In this document: positions 25,263 through 40,200 of the stretch, one piece after another
How the letters are laid out: each line of letters starts with the position of its first letter
How positions within the stretch are numbered: position 1 is the first letter of the stretch
From: Balanoglossus misakiensis
Taxonomy: Eukaryota > Hemichordata
DNA length: 64,000 nt
Assembly: GCA_040954595.2 (NCBI GenBank)
Contig: CM082592.2
Location: 11,532,001 to 11,596,000 of the forward strand
Direction: 5' to 3'
Program-made: the position numbers and the translations under genes
The notes under the pieces: model-generated
What the model was told of the DNA's origin: nothing
Database searches by the model: none
Seen by the model: the letters and a program-made list of their open reading frames with translations, nothing else

Positions 25263-28200
25263 CTGCAAAGAAAGGGAGAGAGAAAAAATCTAAGTTAGTC
25301 TTGGTCTGAATTAGATGTCAGTTTTAGTTACAACAGGAATTTGGAAATCCCTAGATACTGATCAAGTACACGACCCAAGTCGCCAAAACTATTATTTTGC
25401 GACTGTACAGACGGAAAACCCTGTGAGGTCAATATTATCGCAGGCGGGGGCTTCGCACGACCAGATTTAAAATATAACCGCCTTAATTTAAGACAAAAAT
25501 CCACTCTTCGCGGCATGAATACAGTAGTCGGGCCCGACAGAGCATTTTCAATAAGGACTTAGCGCGCAAATCACGCCCAAATGCTGTTGAGTTCCAACAG
25601 AGCGAAAAATCCGACTGAGGACAAACAGCGCAATTCGAAATGGGAATTTCCTTCTCGTGTATAATCTTGTATTATGAAATCTCAATCCTCGGTAAATAAT
25701 TCTCAAATAATAACTCTTATGCGCTACTTATTATCACTTCCTGAAATTACTTTTCCCCCTTCTTTTATCGAATATATATATCTTCCCCGTATACACTTTT
25801 GGGGTGGTATTGCGTGATTAATACTAGGCCTAATTCTGAATAAAAACCGTACGTCTGATCGGTTGGTTCAATTCTGCGCCCTGAGTCAAGTAAACAGACG
25901 ACAGATCGACGCAAATTGTTGGGGCATCGCCTTCATGTGCGAAAGCGGCGGTAACTCTTAGTTTACAACATCATTTGCGTGTCGTCAATTTTCACCAGAA
26001 ACGAGCTCATCGTTCCCAGCATTGAGCGAGCATCCCGGTTAAACCCAAATTCGTCCTTTTATGCCACGAAATTAGAATTCAAATCAGGAAGAAAATGCTC
26101 TCCTGTGGTCATCCGCAATCAAAACTCCGGTGATCGAATTTCTCATTGGAAAACGCGACAAAGAAAGGAGGTCATGGCGCTGTCGATGCAGAGAGAAGCG
26201 AGGTGAACCACGAGGCTGATGGTTATGAAACACAATCTGTCCCATCCACGTATCTTCTTACTCTTAAAGCGATATAAAATACTGCGCCAAAACCCGTGAC
26301 TAATGTTGTTTTTATTTTCAGTTACATCGCCGGATCAAGTTGGTAAAATGATTCGTAAATGGGGACGAAATTCACGTCGACTGACACTAGTCGAGGTTTA
26401 ATTGCTTAAAGGCAATTGCCGACCATACGACCTATATGCTCTGCCTCTCTCTCCCCTCACTCACACACATATCCACATATTCATCAAGGTGGGGGTAGGG
26501 ACATGATTTGTAATCTGTTATGAAATTCAAGACATTACCAAGTTCTCAACGACCTATCATCCAAATTTAATTGAAAACATCTTTCACATTGAACCGTTCA
26601 GATGTTGAAGGTTCTTTTCACATTTTCCCCGTGAGGCTAACAGCCTCGCGGAACAAAACCAATCACGACTCTGCCACCTCGAAACAAAACGCTCAGCATT
26701 TATATAGCGCCACCACGAGTCAAAACGCAAGCTTGAATCAGAACGACGTTTCTGCGAACGGTCGCGTCGGGTTTTCTTCTTGCGAAGAATTCGTAACGAG
26801 AATTTATCTCTTGATAGACAACCAGATATTTTTTAGTTGTTTTGTCGTTATTATTGTGTGTTTGCTTGTTTGTTTCACTTCTTGGTTTACGTCATACAAA
26901 TTCACATGAACATTGAATTTAGTGAAATCTTTGTGGTCGAAATCTTTCTTTGTCGCTTTGGCGTGTGCAAGCGAGCAGTGGAGTGTACTCATATAGGTTG
27001 GGCCAATCAGTCTGCAGGGACTCGTCGAAGTGCGAACACATCTCACGACGAGATGAGCAAGGCTCGCTTGGGAAACATCCATCAAGTCGAAATCTCTGCG
27101 AGCAGAACTTGTCAATCTACAAAGCAGGGTGGGAAAGCTCACTTCTTTCACAGTTCATCTCAAATTCTGTGTCACAGGTCAACACACCTGTCGGCATTTT
27201 TACACTGCGACTGCGCAGTGAGGAGTCACAGAGGCGACGATGTGTGAAAGCGGCCGTCTCTGTATTTTACACGTTTCTGACACGGAGAACACAACACACG
27301 ACTATTTCACTAGCTGGAAGACACACTGACTGAAGTCTCTACACTGACACGACAAACAATCGAGCGAAACTCTGCCGCAGAGAATGAATCCTGTCTACCA
27401 CGAACTAAGCTTAGGCCTCCATTGCCGTCTGCCGAGTCTGCTTCTGAGTAGGCCCCTATGCACTAGATTTGACATAAATACCCTGAGCGTCCAAACCAAA
27501 TACAAAATATCTGGCGATGGCGAATAACACGCCAAAATGCACACTCAAATCAGGATATGTTACAGAATAACCACGACAAACAATCGGCAATGCACTTAAT
27601 AAATTACGGAGAATGTTGTCATTAATAATAGATCACATGATATTCTACTTGATATAAGTAACCTAGTATAAATCTGTTACCCAAAGATGAAAACGCACTT
27701 GTGCAATGGTACTGCGTATATAACTTCACATGGCAGGCACAATAAAAATACACAAGCATCGTGCAGCAAAACTCAGTACATGGGATCAAATCTTATTTTA
27801 TTTGCTCAACGTTTCAATGGCTTTAAATGAATAAGCCATGCATTATGAAAAAACATCCGAAATTTTAATTCTGAATTGTCGAATCCTTTGAGCCCATACG
27901 CACACGCGGTCATTGCAACAGCACGGATGCCGCTGTCAGTATTGTGACGAGCTCTGTGTATCAAAAAACATCAGGTATTGTTATTAACAATCACCGATCT
28001 CGGTTTTATCTCCGCCACCAAAAGAATTAACACACCAGCACAGGTTTGTTCAAAATGTTTTTCAGAAGAGCAGCACGCGTTATCGCCTCTGAGCTGGCGG
28101 ACACACAGTAACAGATGTTGCGCGGAAAAGTCCCAGCAATTACTAAACTAAACACACGTCTGTGTAGTTACACTCGATATTGCGCAAATTGGTGAACATT

Positions 28201-31200
28201 TTCAATGAAAAAGCCTAACTCCGACAAAAGCCAACCAGGAGGTAAAAAGTGATATCAATCGAATATTCGAGACGTGTACTTCAAGGAAAATCTGACCTCA
28301 GTGTGGAATGGCCAAAATATTAAGCATAAATAAAAGCTAGCCTAAAATGTCAACTCATTTGTCGATTGTAAGCCTAAAACCTCGGGGGCTAACTGCTCAA
28401 CTCTCCGCGCACGGTTTCATATAATCGCCTGCAAGTGCCAAAACAGAAAAAATCCCGGTCCTGTTCTTTGACTGGTTGGCTAACCTCAGATGAACACCGC
28501 CATGTCTTGACGGTTCCTGAAGCCTTTGAAGAACTTCAGGCCGCGCGAATCGGCTGCAAATATAAAGCACGTCATTCGCCACGACTTCAGCAACTTAAGC
28601 CTAGATGGAGAAACAATGACCGAGGGTATGGACGAGTTGAATGCCCAATCAAGTGGAATGGGCAACGCGACGAAAACTGGGAATATCCATCGGGTTTTGT
28701 CGATTTTCTGACCTTTAGCGAGGAGCTGGCGAACAGATTAAAGGCTTGTATCGCTTGAGCTTCTGTAGGCAGACGATTTCTTTTCTAGACCGCGAATTTC
28801 AATCGATTATCGATACGACTACAAGATTTTCCTCCACCATACTTCGAAAATTGCGCTCTTGAGGGATGTCTGTCTATACACTTGTATATATTGTGAGGTT
28901 TCAAGTTTTTCAAGCGCAAACACAAACTCTACAGGTAACAAGTTATCTCGGGCTGAGAATGCCAACTTGTTTAAATACAAGTTTTCTCTTATTTTCGTCT
29001 GTTTATTTTCCCTTATCGGTATAAAGGGGTCCGATTTGCGTGACTTCACCGCAAGATTATCGTTTGGCAAGAATTAATCAGGATCTCCGCTCACGCGGGA
29101 CTTGGAAATATCGGTATCTTGTGAACTTCTCTACACAGGCGATCCCGGTGAGCCGCTGGCCCGCAACACCGGTGTCTAGAAGAGGGGAATTGAACACAAA
29201 ATGACCACACGGCGTGTCCGTTTACACACCCATGTATATCATTAAGGGGAGTTTAGGAATAACCCTTTCGCGTTTTCATCTCTTCCGCCGCGCTGTCGTA
29301 AAACGGACCCTCTGAAAGACCGACCCAATGGTGTAGAACGAACTAATGGCAATTTCATTGTGTTCGGACCGCCTACTAGCTTTGCTTCGGAACTTTATGG
29401 CGCGAGGAACAAGACGTTCAGGAAACTGTTTTCCTTAGATAACTGAATGCACTTTAAACATAATGTGTTTGTAAAATTCTACTCTTGTAGCTATAACATT
29501 CCCGTCAGTTGTGATAAACTTCCAAATTTTGTACCGACAATAACAACGTCACGCGACACTTTGTTATGTATGAAGATAAAAAAACATCTCTAACTAACTT
29601 TATAATAGAACACTCAATAACACAGAAGTGATGAAGTTTCATATTCTAGTGCTCAAACCCTACAAAAGTTCAATACGTTACCAGAAAACGTCGAATTTAC
29701 TGACCAGAGTTCTCTGGCACTACATAATTCATTGTGATGACGATAATGAATATGATGATGGCGGTGATGGCTTGGAAAGTGTCACTTTGTGCCAGACTAG
29801 TCAATGGATTACGTCAGAAAACTAAACAAGAAGACAAGAAGGATCACGCCTTACCCGATTCCAACACAATTAAAACAACATCATTAACTTTAAGTGGTTG
29901 CCAGATCGCGCAATTGGGGATGGACCAGCCAGTTCGCGTGTAGACGCGTCCACTATCCTGTGATCAGAGTGTTGGGGTTTGTTCTATTTTTTAGACCTGT
30001 GTAGTCGCGAATATACCTACATTACATTATTTGAAGATTTGGATTCATGGTGGTTTCGTTTGATTCACTGACTGTTTAGGCGTTGCAGTTTGTATACACG
30101 CTCGCACCTTGTCAACAGAATGTGGTTTTACAATATCTATGAATTTCAGTAACTGTACGTCCATGGTTGTACCATGGTAAATGGATTGGCGAATTGCCTA
30201 TAAATAAACGGTATTGATGCTATAAAAACAGCGCTGTGTGTTTAGAATCAGTAGATAATCAGTCGTACAAGAATAAAAGTAACGAAACAAGCTGAAGTCT
30301 TTTTTGTTGTTATGACAATAGATACCGAATGGTACCAGAAGGTTGGCCGACGTTTGTGTAAAAAAGTCGAATTAGATTAATATCTAGAACACGCGATTTT
30401 TAAAATGAAATGCTTTCAGCGTCGGCGAAATGGCGTTTTTGACTGTTTATATGGAATGTTATAAAGAAGCATATCTGAACACAATGAGAGCCAACAAGAC
30501 AGGGAAGCAATACCTGCTTCCCGCGTATTGTGAGTTTGTTTGTTGCGATACCGCCTGGCAATATTGCCGTGTTTGACTTCCAGTGAAAGCGTGCTGACAA
30601 AAGCAAGGTGGCGGAAAGAGCGTATTGTGGCACCGGGACGTCGTATGTTGCACGATTCCCCGCCTGTATGACAGTTTTACGGTGAACTGGGTAAGGAAAA
30701 TCACAGCGACAATGGCCGGGCGGTCTCTGAAAAGGGTGGGAACAGACCGGTTGTTGTGAGCTCGATTTGATGTCGGATTGACAGCTCACGCAGAGGCTCT
30801 GACAGGGAGGGAGAGTCGGCACCGTGGTTGGAGAGAGAGAGTGCTCCGCGAATATCTTACCGCGGATGAATATTCATCGCACACTGCCGAACCCGACGAC
30901 ATGAGAGAAAGTGGCGAGTGTGGCTTTGTTTTCTGATGGCGGCACTTCTACACACAGACAATACTCAACATTTCTGTCGAAGGGTAGACAAAAACATAAC
31001 GCCAATAATTCGAACAGCTCGAGGCTATCAAATCAGGGTTTACCGATGACACGGCGACTCAGAGTGTTCAAAACCGATTTTATAGTATCATTATTATTTG
31101 TATCACAACTCCACTACTCCCATATGGACTGAGAGTTAACACCTCGTGTCGCTGGCTAACAGATCTCCCGTCACATTTTGAGGTTATCTATGCATGTGCA

Positions 31201-34200
31201 TAAGGGTGACTTTTTCTTTGCCTCTACGCTGCTGCTTTTGTGTCGGATCCGAACCCCAAAAATAACACTGGCTATAATCATCACAGAGCCAACGCCGACT
31301 GGGGTTGCCTCGCCAAAGCTCCGGTACAATCGGTTTTTCAAGTCGATTCACGCACCTCAAAGGATGCTCCTCTATGGTGAATATAAGCCCTGGCTAAAGC
31401 AAACAGGTCCTTTTGTCTCGATGCAGTGAATACGAAAAGTGGATTGAAGCATTCAAGGCAGCTTAAGTCCTCCTTCAAGAAGAAAAGAATACAGCAAAAG
31501 AGAGACGCCGGCCCTATCGAATTAATGGTATTAAGGAGATACTGGGTAGCCTGTGCTAAGGAGTTTGAACAACCATTGTGACCCTCAAACGGGGGTTTCT
31601 GACGAGACATAAATCGTTTACAGAGAAAGAAAAAAACAGTAAACGATTTTACAGGAGGTTTAGAAAAGAGATTGGCGTGTATACTTAACTTGCTTCTGAA
31701 TTCTAAATTTGATTGTTTATTCAGAAGAAGGGTCTCCTGGAAAGGGAAGATTATGCACCACCACTGGGCGGTACAACTTCAGTAACACTCGCAGAAAACC
31801 AATACGGCAAAGATTCACCTCTGGACGTACAGACAGAATTGGGCTATAAATATGACTGAAATCATACAGACACCTCCCCACGACCATCTTGGCATACCGA
31901 CAGTTATTTTGGTAAAATACACTCGAATGCCATTTCATATTTTCACGAATGATCAGATGCGGTCCAGTGGGCGGAGATTTGAATGTGTATGACCAGGCAG
32001 AAGAAACGGTGTCTGGTTGGGCTTTAAACGAGATTTCGAAAGAGCGGAGCAATGTTCATTGGCAGTAATTGACCAATTTAGAGGGGGCCTATTTACTGAC
32101 AAATTAAGACGAAGTGGTTGCCATGGTGACCTGTCCATTGAATTATGGCCCCCGTAAGCAGGGCAACACTGAAAGCAAAGACAAAACCCTCCGCGATTTC
32201 ACCATACCTTTACTAGACAGGAAAATCGCATCTTTGTCTTGTCAAGTGTCTCTTACGAGATAGGAATATTAAGAGTCCGGACATTACCCTAAAAAGCTGG
32301 AGGAGGGTCGAGTGAACATCAAAGGGTGACGCTCCAATCCGAAAGAAAGGGAACGTTGAAGTTGTGAAACCAAGTGTAAAGGCAGTTACGACCGCCCTCA
32401 TATCAGGAGAACGCCGCAGCATACATGAGAACCGAGCTTTCATTCCAAACAGCTAAAGCTTCAAGCACTGCTGCAACTACTGAAACAATAAAACGCGGCA
32501 AAATGGAGACTGTGGGTGATAAGCAAGCACATTTACGACAAAACGCGAGAATTGTATGAAGTCTGGACTATTTTGAGGTGGGAAGCCTTAGGCAAATGTT
32601 CGCCGCTCTCTTTTTAGCTGTTCGAAGCTTCCTTTCATAAACGCGGATGTCCGATTTCTGGCGTTATGGAAATCCTTGCAGGAAAAGGTGTGTCGCTTTC
32701 GCCCACCGTATGTCCATGTCGGTGATCAAAGTGATAACTCATGCAAGCCGGCAAGTCAGTAGTATTCCGTGGATCAATGACTATAGCGACTGGACTTGCA
32801 AGTCCAAACCGATTCACTCGCGGCAGTTTTGTCTTTCCTTTCAGTCGGGGGGGGGGGGGGGACAAAAAAAGGTTGATCTCACCACTGGGCAGTTAACCAA
32901 AAGAGAATACAGAACAATCAAACCAGGTTTGGGTTAAATTCACTCGGCGCGAGCTACACACCGGCGTCTCTCAGACGTTCCCAACTTGAGGATATCCTCG
33001 AAAAGAGGCGCCAGTAACTATAGGACAATGTACAAGTTATTTCAGCGAACGCACACGGCCAATTTGTGGACAATGAAATAAATTGCTGTCTCTGTGAACT
33101 CATATCTGAGTCAGTTCAGTTGTGATATCAGCCACACAATGCCATCAACAAGTTATCACATTATGAAGATGCATTTGCTTGTACCTGTATAATCGACCTA
33201 TGAATTTACCCCGACGTTTTTGAGATAGTCGGTATTCGAAATTGGCGAATAATTGAGAAAATAAAACACACAGTCAAACGATCACGATTGCATTGTGTGA
33301 AGCTTTCTGTCTGTCATAGTTCTGAAACTGTTATGTCCGAGTCCATTTTCAGTCAGGAAAGGATTAGGCTTGTATGCATGCATGCATGAAACCAAAGAAC
33401 GTAGAAATGTGGACAAAAATCTGCCGCACATGAACACAGAAGCGAGCGAAGTTGTCAGCGACTGGGACGATATCAATGACATGGCGCTAACAAGGTCCCC
33501 CCGTTCGCTGTAAACCCTGATATTTATTGTCAGCGTGTGTGTATGTGTAGATAATGAGTATATCTTTGAAATATATCGCCTTCCTTACCAGCAGAATTTC
33601 AACAGGTTCCAGAAGCGGCTCTAATAGGATTCCCAAAAATAATCAAACTAATTGTCTTTTTAAAATAACGTCAATATCTGTCCCCCTAGCTAGCCCCAGC
33701 AAAAAATATCACATTGTACCCGACTTCAACTAAACGTCTATACGTATCACATTGTCATTCAACGTTTTGTTTTCCACGAACATTCTCCGTCTAATAAAGA
33801 GTTAAAATGATTCGCGCATTTTAAAAGCTGGGTAAATTCTGTGGGTTGCTGGGTTACAAAACAAATTTGATTTTCCAATTTAGACATTTTGTTGTAAAAG
33901 ATAGTGGTGTTCAGCAAAAACCACACAGCTTAATCGCTTTTGTAGTCGAACACCTATTTATACCAAAAGGCGAAATACTTGTCTTTCATTGATTGGCCAA
34001 ATATTGTAATTTTTGTCATGTTGTCATGGTTACGGATAAACCTATCGTTGTTACCAAATCTCAGCTGAAACAAAGTCCTCGGCGTATCTACATATCTGTC
34101 TGTCTGTCATTGGTCATGACTATGTGTGGACGCACATTTCTAAATCTTGCTCTGTATTGGAGTCGGGTTTACTCGTGCCTAACAGATAAAAAGTAATAAA

Positions 34201-37200
34201 AACACTAAAAATCCATTTAAGCGACCAGCTGTAGCAGACTGTACAGCTGTTTCACTGACAACCCAGCCACACTGACTTCTGGAATTATTTCTCCCGGCAG
34301 GAGTGTTTTTTCTCACAGCGTTTTGTCCTTCCATGAGTACTTCGGAGTCACGATTTATAAATACGACAACCAAATGAATGTACCAACCGATACTAGCACG
34401 CAAAGTGGCCAGGCGCAAGAGGTACCAGCAAAACGTACAATACTGACTCTAATTCCTGCTCTGGGGCGAATATCCAATTGGCGCTATCAAGCGAAGCAAC
34501 GCCAACGCTCTGACGACTAATATACTCCTGGCCAGCGACGGCGACAACAACCGATAGACATTCGATTTCAGCCCGGTTCTTTCACTGGAAATTACCAGAT
34601 GGACCAGGAAACCACAACGTCGATTCAAAGATCTGAGGAAATCACCGTCATTCCAATAAAACAAGTAAACATCATAACTGTCACGCTTGACCTTTCAATA
34701 GTGCGTGAGAGTGATATTAGAATGCCGGAAAAAAAACTCATTTTCATAATCAGGTTAATTTTCATAATTTTCATCTTCTCAATCTCCAATCAATATCAAC
34801 TTATTCAGAACAATCAGTCCGATTCGTCTGAATCGTATTTTTTAACAGTGCTATGGCATGCACGTGCACTATAACTGCACGTACATAAAACAACGATGTA
34901 CGATTTTGCTGAAGATGCCATCGTCGGATGTCACTAATTTATGATAATTGGATCGCCGGTATGATTTACTGCCAGCAAGACTTTTTTTGTGACGAAAGCT
35001 TCGCTGAATATTTTTGACATTTTTATTACAAAATATATGGGCAGGAAAACCTTGGTTCCTCAAAATATGGCGTACACTAAGAGACCCGACCACCATTAGA
35101 CCCAAGAACAATGTTTGGAACTCAAAATTCATGACAATAAATTTATTGTCATGAACCGGACCAGCTACATTTAATTATTAACAGAAAATACTGAGGAGTG
35201 TTTTCCTCTGCTCACAAAATCTGGTTTAAACGTTTATCTAATCACCTTTAATTAGGTCTCTCTGTAATTACTACAACAGTATTATAGCGATAACGTCCTT
35301 ACCTGGAGAATAATTAAAGCCTGGATTACCCATCATGTCTGACGTGTTCTCGATGTCGTACGGTCCACCGATGGCTGTTCGAAGCGCCCGCATCCTTCGG
35401 GGATTCCTGAAAAAGTGGTGTCGCCTGGCGCCGAGAGCGCTGAGTTGTTTCATCCGTCGTTCCTTCGACCGTCGGTTCTGGAACCATACCTGAAAGCCAA
35501 GCACATTGCAAACGTTACAACGGAGTGTCGCGTTTCGGGATTCACAGTCATAGTGTCACGTTCCGGAGATGTGCTGTTTTCAGACCTGATATCGATACAG
35601 TGTGGTCTCTGTTTCACAGTTAGGACTGAGCTTTGTTTTTATAGAGTCCGTGAAATATGTTTGGGCTCGTGTCTTGAATGTCGTTTTGTGGCGAGTCATG
35701 CACTTTCAAGGGCGGGCAAAGGAAAGGGGGTGATATGAATTGACAGACGGATGAAGTCAAATTTCAAATGTCTTTAGTGAATCCTTCTGTTGTGTCAACC
35801 GAGGGAGGGGAAGTCTGAATGTTCCCTTGGTCTTTTTTTCTGCTCCGACGAAAACGCCAAGGCTTTGATGAAACCAACCCAGTATGTGGCTTCAAGAAAG
35901 CACGTCAATATGGCTCCCTTTCAAAGGAACTTAGTTCTTTAAAGGCAACTTTTCTCCCTGAAGGACAATACGGGTGGATTTCTATAGCCAAGCAAAACAC
36001 TAAACTAGTGCGCTTTTGACAACACTGTTTTAAAAGTTAAGGAAGCGAGATCTACTCTTTGTAGCAACATGGCAACACCCATGCCCGTCTCTCGGGTGAT
36101 TGGTGTTGATTGAAGGAGAGTCGTTAGGAATTCAGAGCAAATGCACACGTGTGTGGACATTTCTAGAGATTTTCGCGTGTTTACGTTGTTTCAATGTTTA
36201 AAAGTGTGCCTGCGCATAATACTATGTTTTGCCTACAAGGCTAACCGGGTCACATAGTTGGTGTTGGCAGCCGGTTGTTATATGGATTTGCCCGCAAATT
36301 TGAAATTTAGATGGTTGTTGAAATGCATACAAGAAGATGCACAGGCCAGGGCATTGTTGATTTCTCTTTTCGATGGCAGAGGCGGGAAGTCATCAGTGTT
36401 TTGTATATTCTAACGACAGCTTTGGGATGGCAACTAGGCATTAAGGGCGCAATTTACACGTCGATTGAACAGTTGATGTGCACGTTTTGTGCCGCTGTCT
36501 CCGTACACTAACACACCGCTCTATCATTCGCACTGGCCCTTTCATCTCGTATTCCCCACAGACCCTTCGCGTCTCTCTCAGCCAGGCAATATTGACGCTT
36601 AAAAACGCTGCCTTCTCGACTCGACCGTCTTTTTAAGAAGCCTGTCGTGTCTTTTCACTGGAAAGGTGGGAGACGGACAGAAAAAAACGCGGCGAGAAAC
36701 AAATGGGCTTCGGACGCGGATGGAATGACAAATTGTAAAAAATTTCCAAACATGCAAGTTTCAAGGGATTTGGGGCTTTGTAAAATATGACAGCGTGGAC
36801 GGGGGAAACAATGGAGGTTGACATTTGCGATGCTCTTGTCACGCTGGCACTCCGCCTAGTTGTATTTGAAAACGAATCTGTGCCCCCTTTTCAGGCGATT
36901 ACTGCATATTCGTGTAAATGTACAATAAACATGACTTAAGTGCCATATCGATTGCCGTTGTGTCCATTCATAATACACTTAATCATTACATAATGTACGT
37001 TCCTGGTCACGCTAATAACCAACCACCTGCACGTCACACCGTCGTGCTAAAATAAAAACCATAAAAAAATAGAATTTCAATGTTTAAATTTATCGAGAAA
37101 TTCGAGTTGAGGATATTTTCACGCTCTTTTGAGTGTCTGACACATATGCCACTTTGGTGATAAAATTCGTCTTTGTTCCGTTTTTATTTCGCACTGATTT

Positions 37201-40200
37201 CTGTTCACAAGGACTCGTCAAAGAATATATTGATCATGCGTGCATTGGCTATTGAATTTGATACATACATGAAATGAAAGCTCTTTTGTGCCATTTCCCC
37301 CAAAAAGTTGAGGATTGTGGGTAGAAACGAACACACGCTAGCAGTCATTTTTCGTGTTATAGATTTCTTTTGTTTCCGCTATGCCTGAGTGTCTGTTGAC
37401 AGACCGACATAAAATACAATCCGCTCTCGATGGCCTTTCCTCCCCTCCCCTCGATAATTCGTTACCATGATTAGTATGTAAACAGCGATCGCTGTGAAAG
37501 ATACAACCCCCATTTAGCGATTGAAAATTGATTATTTGTCGATTGCAGGGTGAAGAGTGCAACCGACTATGTCTCGTCTGCTGGGAGTGCGGCAAAATTC
37601 CCAGCCAAAACGAAAACAGTTCTCGCTTTAGAGGGAAATGAAATGAAAAAATGATGCGGGCTACATCGCGGCTGTTTCCATGGCGAGGCGAAGCATCAAC
37701 AGAACTGTCCAGGCAATACAAAGACTTTGAACTGTGAAAAACAGAACTTTGGAAATATTTCAACAATATAAAGGCAATATCGATATCGTTTCATCAACAT
37801 TATTTCTGTTCAAAACCAGATTGCTCACTGATAGACTCTGTGTAATTTTCGCGTAGGTGTGCTTCGATCGCTTGATGCTATTCGAATATGAGTATTTTTG
37901 GTGATGGTTTATCACATTGTTTGTTTAATTTAAGTTCTGTTGTCATGACGACTGCCATGGAAGCAATAATTGGGTTGGAGCGCACTTCAGTCCGAGTCCC
38001 AATAGACAGATTTTCGGAGATCTGGCACTGTTATACGCTACAGAAAGTGCAAATGAGAAACGTCACCAGCGTTCCCCCCCCCAAAACACACTAAGCAAAA
38101 TTTTGCAAATGTGCATGTAGCGTGAGTTTAAAATTATACTGCCATGCCATCAATCACATTGATGGCATCACATCAATTAATATTCAGATGTATCACACGG
38201 TATCCATTTCTGACAAATTTCCAACAAAAACAACCAAATAACTAAACTAATGTATCCACTGTAAAAGTTGTTTTACTTTTTTGTCGAGATGATGGAAGCA
38301 CATGGAGTAAAATTGCTTAACGGAGCGAATACTGGAGACAGTGTTTCAAAAGAGCTATCTTCGGCACTTAGCGTATGTAAAACATTACTACGGGCGAGTT
38401 ATTTCTGTCATGGTTATTGAACTTGTGGAATATTGAGAGCTCACAACAAATAACACCAATAGAAGCGTGTCTACGTGACCTCACTATTTTACTCGAGAAA
38501 TTATAACTTCACTCGTCACGCAACTGAACTGCTAGCAGGAAAACAACATTTCCATGGCAGGGTCACAAAGATTTTGACGTTGGATTCGTTGAATTGAAGT
38601 TCCCAGTATATTCTAAAGTGGGCGACGTGTTAATGTTTTAGACTACTAGTGCTAGATTAATCAAGAGTACAGGAAGGTGTAACTCATGTCTGTCTGTAAA
38701 GAATTGTCGACAATTTTGCGTTTGGCCATTAGACGTCGACAGGCGAACACAAATAGGTTGTCGCTGCTATTGAGAGCGAGATAGACCTGAAAGAGAATAG
38801 TCTTGACAGAAAAGACCATCTGATAATTCCTCCACTTTTGATGTGCACTTTTCACGTTTTCAACGGCAAACAATATCGTGATTTTGACAGATGATTGTGC
38901 GCGTCATAGCCACAATGACTAACTAGTCCTTTCTTGAGAAGTGCGAGCTGTTACAGTTTGCGTTTTGTTTCACCCCAGGGCCCGGTTTTTCCCCCACATC
39001 TAAACCCCGAGAACAATGCTCCCGTGATGAGAATACACGCATTTGCAGCTTTTAACCTGCTAGAGCTGCCCCCGGTGTCAAAAATCGACGAAAATGGCCT
39101 TCCATTTTGCCCGGCATTGTTCGTCGAGTGTACGTGTGACATTAAAGAGCACTCGCTATTCGTGTTCGACGGAAGTCGAGATCGCCCCTTAATAGACGAT
39201 GACTTATTGGTGGAGCAGCGTTTGGCTTTTCGCGTTCCGTCAGCACCGTCGATGAGGAAACTTGCGGGTTTGCGTGCGCATCCGGCTCGCTTCAGTCAAT
39301 GTCGCTGCGTTGAAATAATTGAAACCTCATCACGGAAATGTATCATCTACAAACGATGTCCACTGAACTATTTATCCGCGATGACACGTGTCAAAGTCGT
39401 CGTCTGCGCTCAAATCCGGAGAAAACTCATTTACTTTACTTATAGATGGGCAACATTTTGCCTTTCGCGCATTGAAGAAATTACACGTAACAATATGTTC
39501 TGGTGGAATTATATCGTAATGGGTTAGGTTTTCTTAACACAATAAATTCAAGATTTATTACAAGCGGGATCCAACAGAAAAATGGAGGTGTCTACTTTAT
39601 GACAAATTGCAGTAATTATGCAAATCATTCACGTATTCTGCACCCCTTATATTCACCAGTAGATAACCCTAGGATCGAGTGGTGAGCGCCTATCAAAGTT
39701 ATGATGGAACTCCCTCAACGAAGGGATTTTTCTATCTGCTTTCGGATGCACAGATAGGTGCCCGAGATAGCCAGAACGTGATAAACATGGCGCCGATATC
39801 TGAAAAATGACGCATCGTGACAGGTGATCTAAAACTCTCGCTATCTCCGAGATCTCGCTCTTTCCCTCGAAAGCTTCCGTTGAACGGCCTGTAAGCGCCA
39901 CATTGGCGATGTGAACATCACTTAGCTTTAATAAAGTTTACTTTTCATGACCAAAAATAGCGAACAGAAAGATATAGAGAGATTTTTGTACGCCGCCATC
40001 TTTAACTGACGATTGCTCGTAACGTTGGATGCCGTGACTGCCAGTGGGCCGATGACAGGGATATGTTATAGATTATTTTTTGTGTACAGTTGTAATTTTT
40101 CCTGCGGAGTCAGATCTAAACGAGGTGTGTAAATCATTTAAGCTACGAGACGTCATTTGCAAGGCTTCGTTGTTTCATACTTCTGAGTCAAATGTGGGAA

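Larger units (their letters stand above)
25263..35302 (-). other. Lhx1/5 intron 4 (10.0 kb)
   Basis: Non-coding as far as I can see. Features: a GAT-rich block at about 29733-29770; X-box-like dyads at 32117-32130 and 34020-34033; a 15-G run at 32847-32861; a (TGCA)n palindrome at 33374-33387; and the 28-nt palindrome at 35128-35155. No open reading frame here has a recognisable product. Confidence 0.75.

Noticed and set aside
33374-33387. atgcatgcatgcat palindrome as a regulatory site
   Set aside because: It is simply a short TGCA tetranucleotide run, which is self-complementary by nature.
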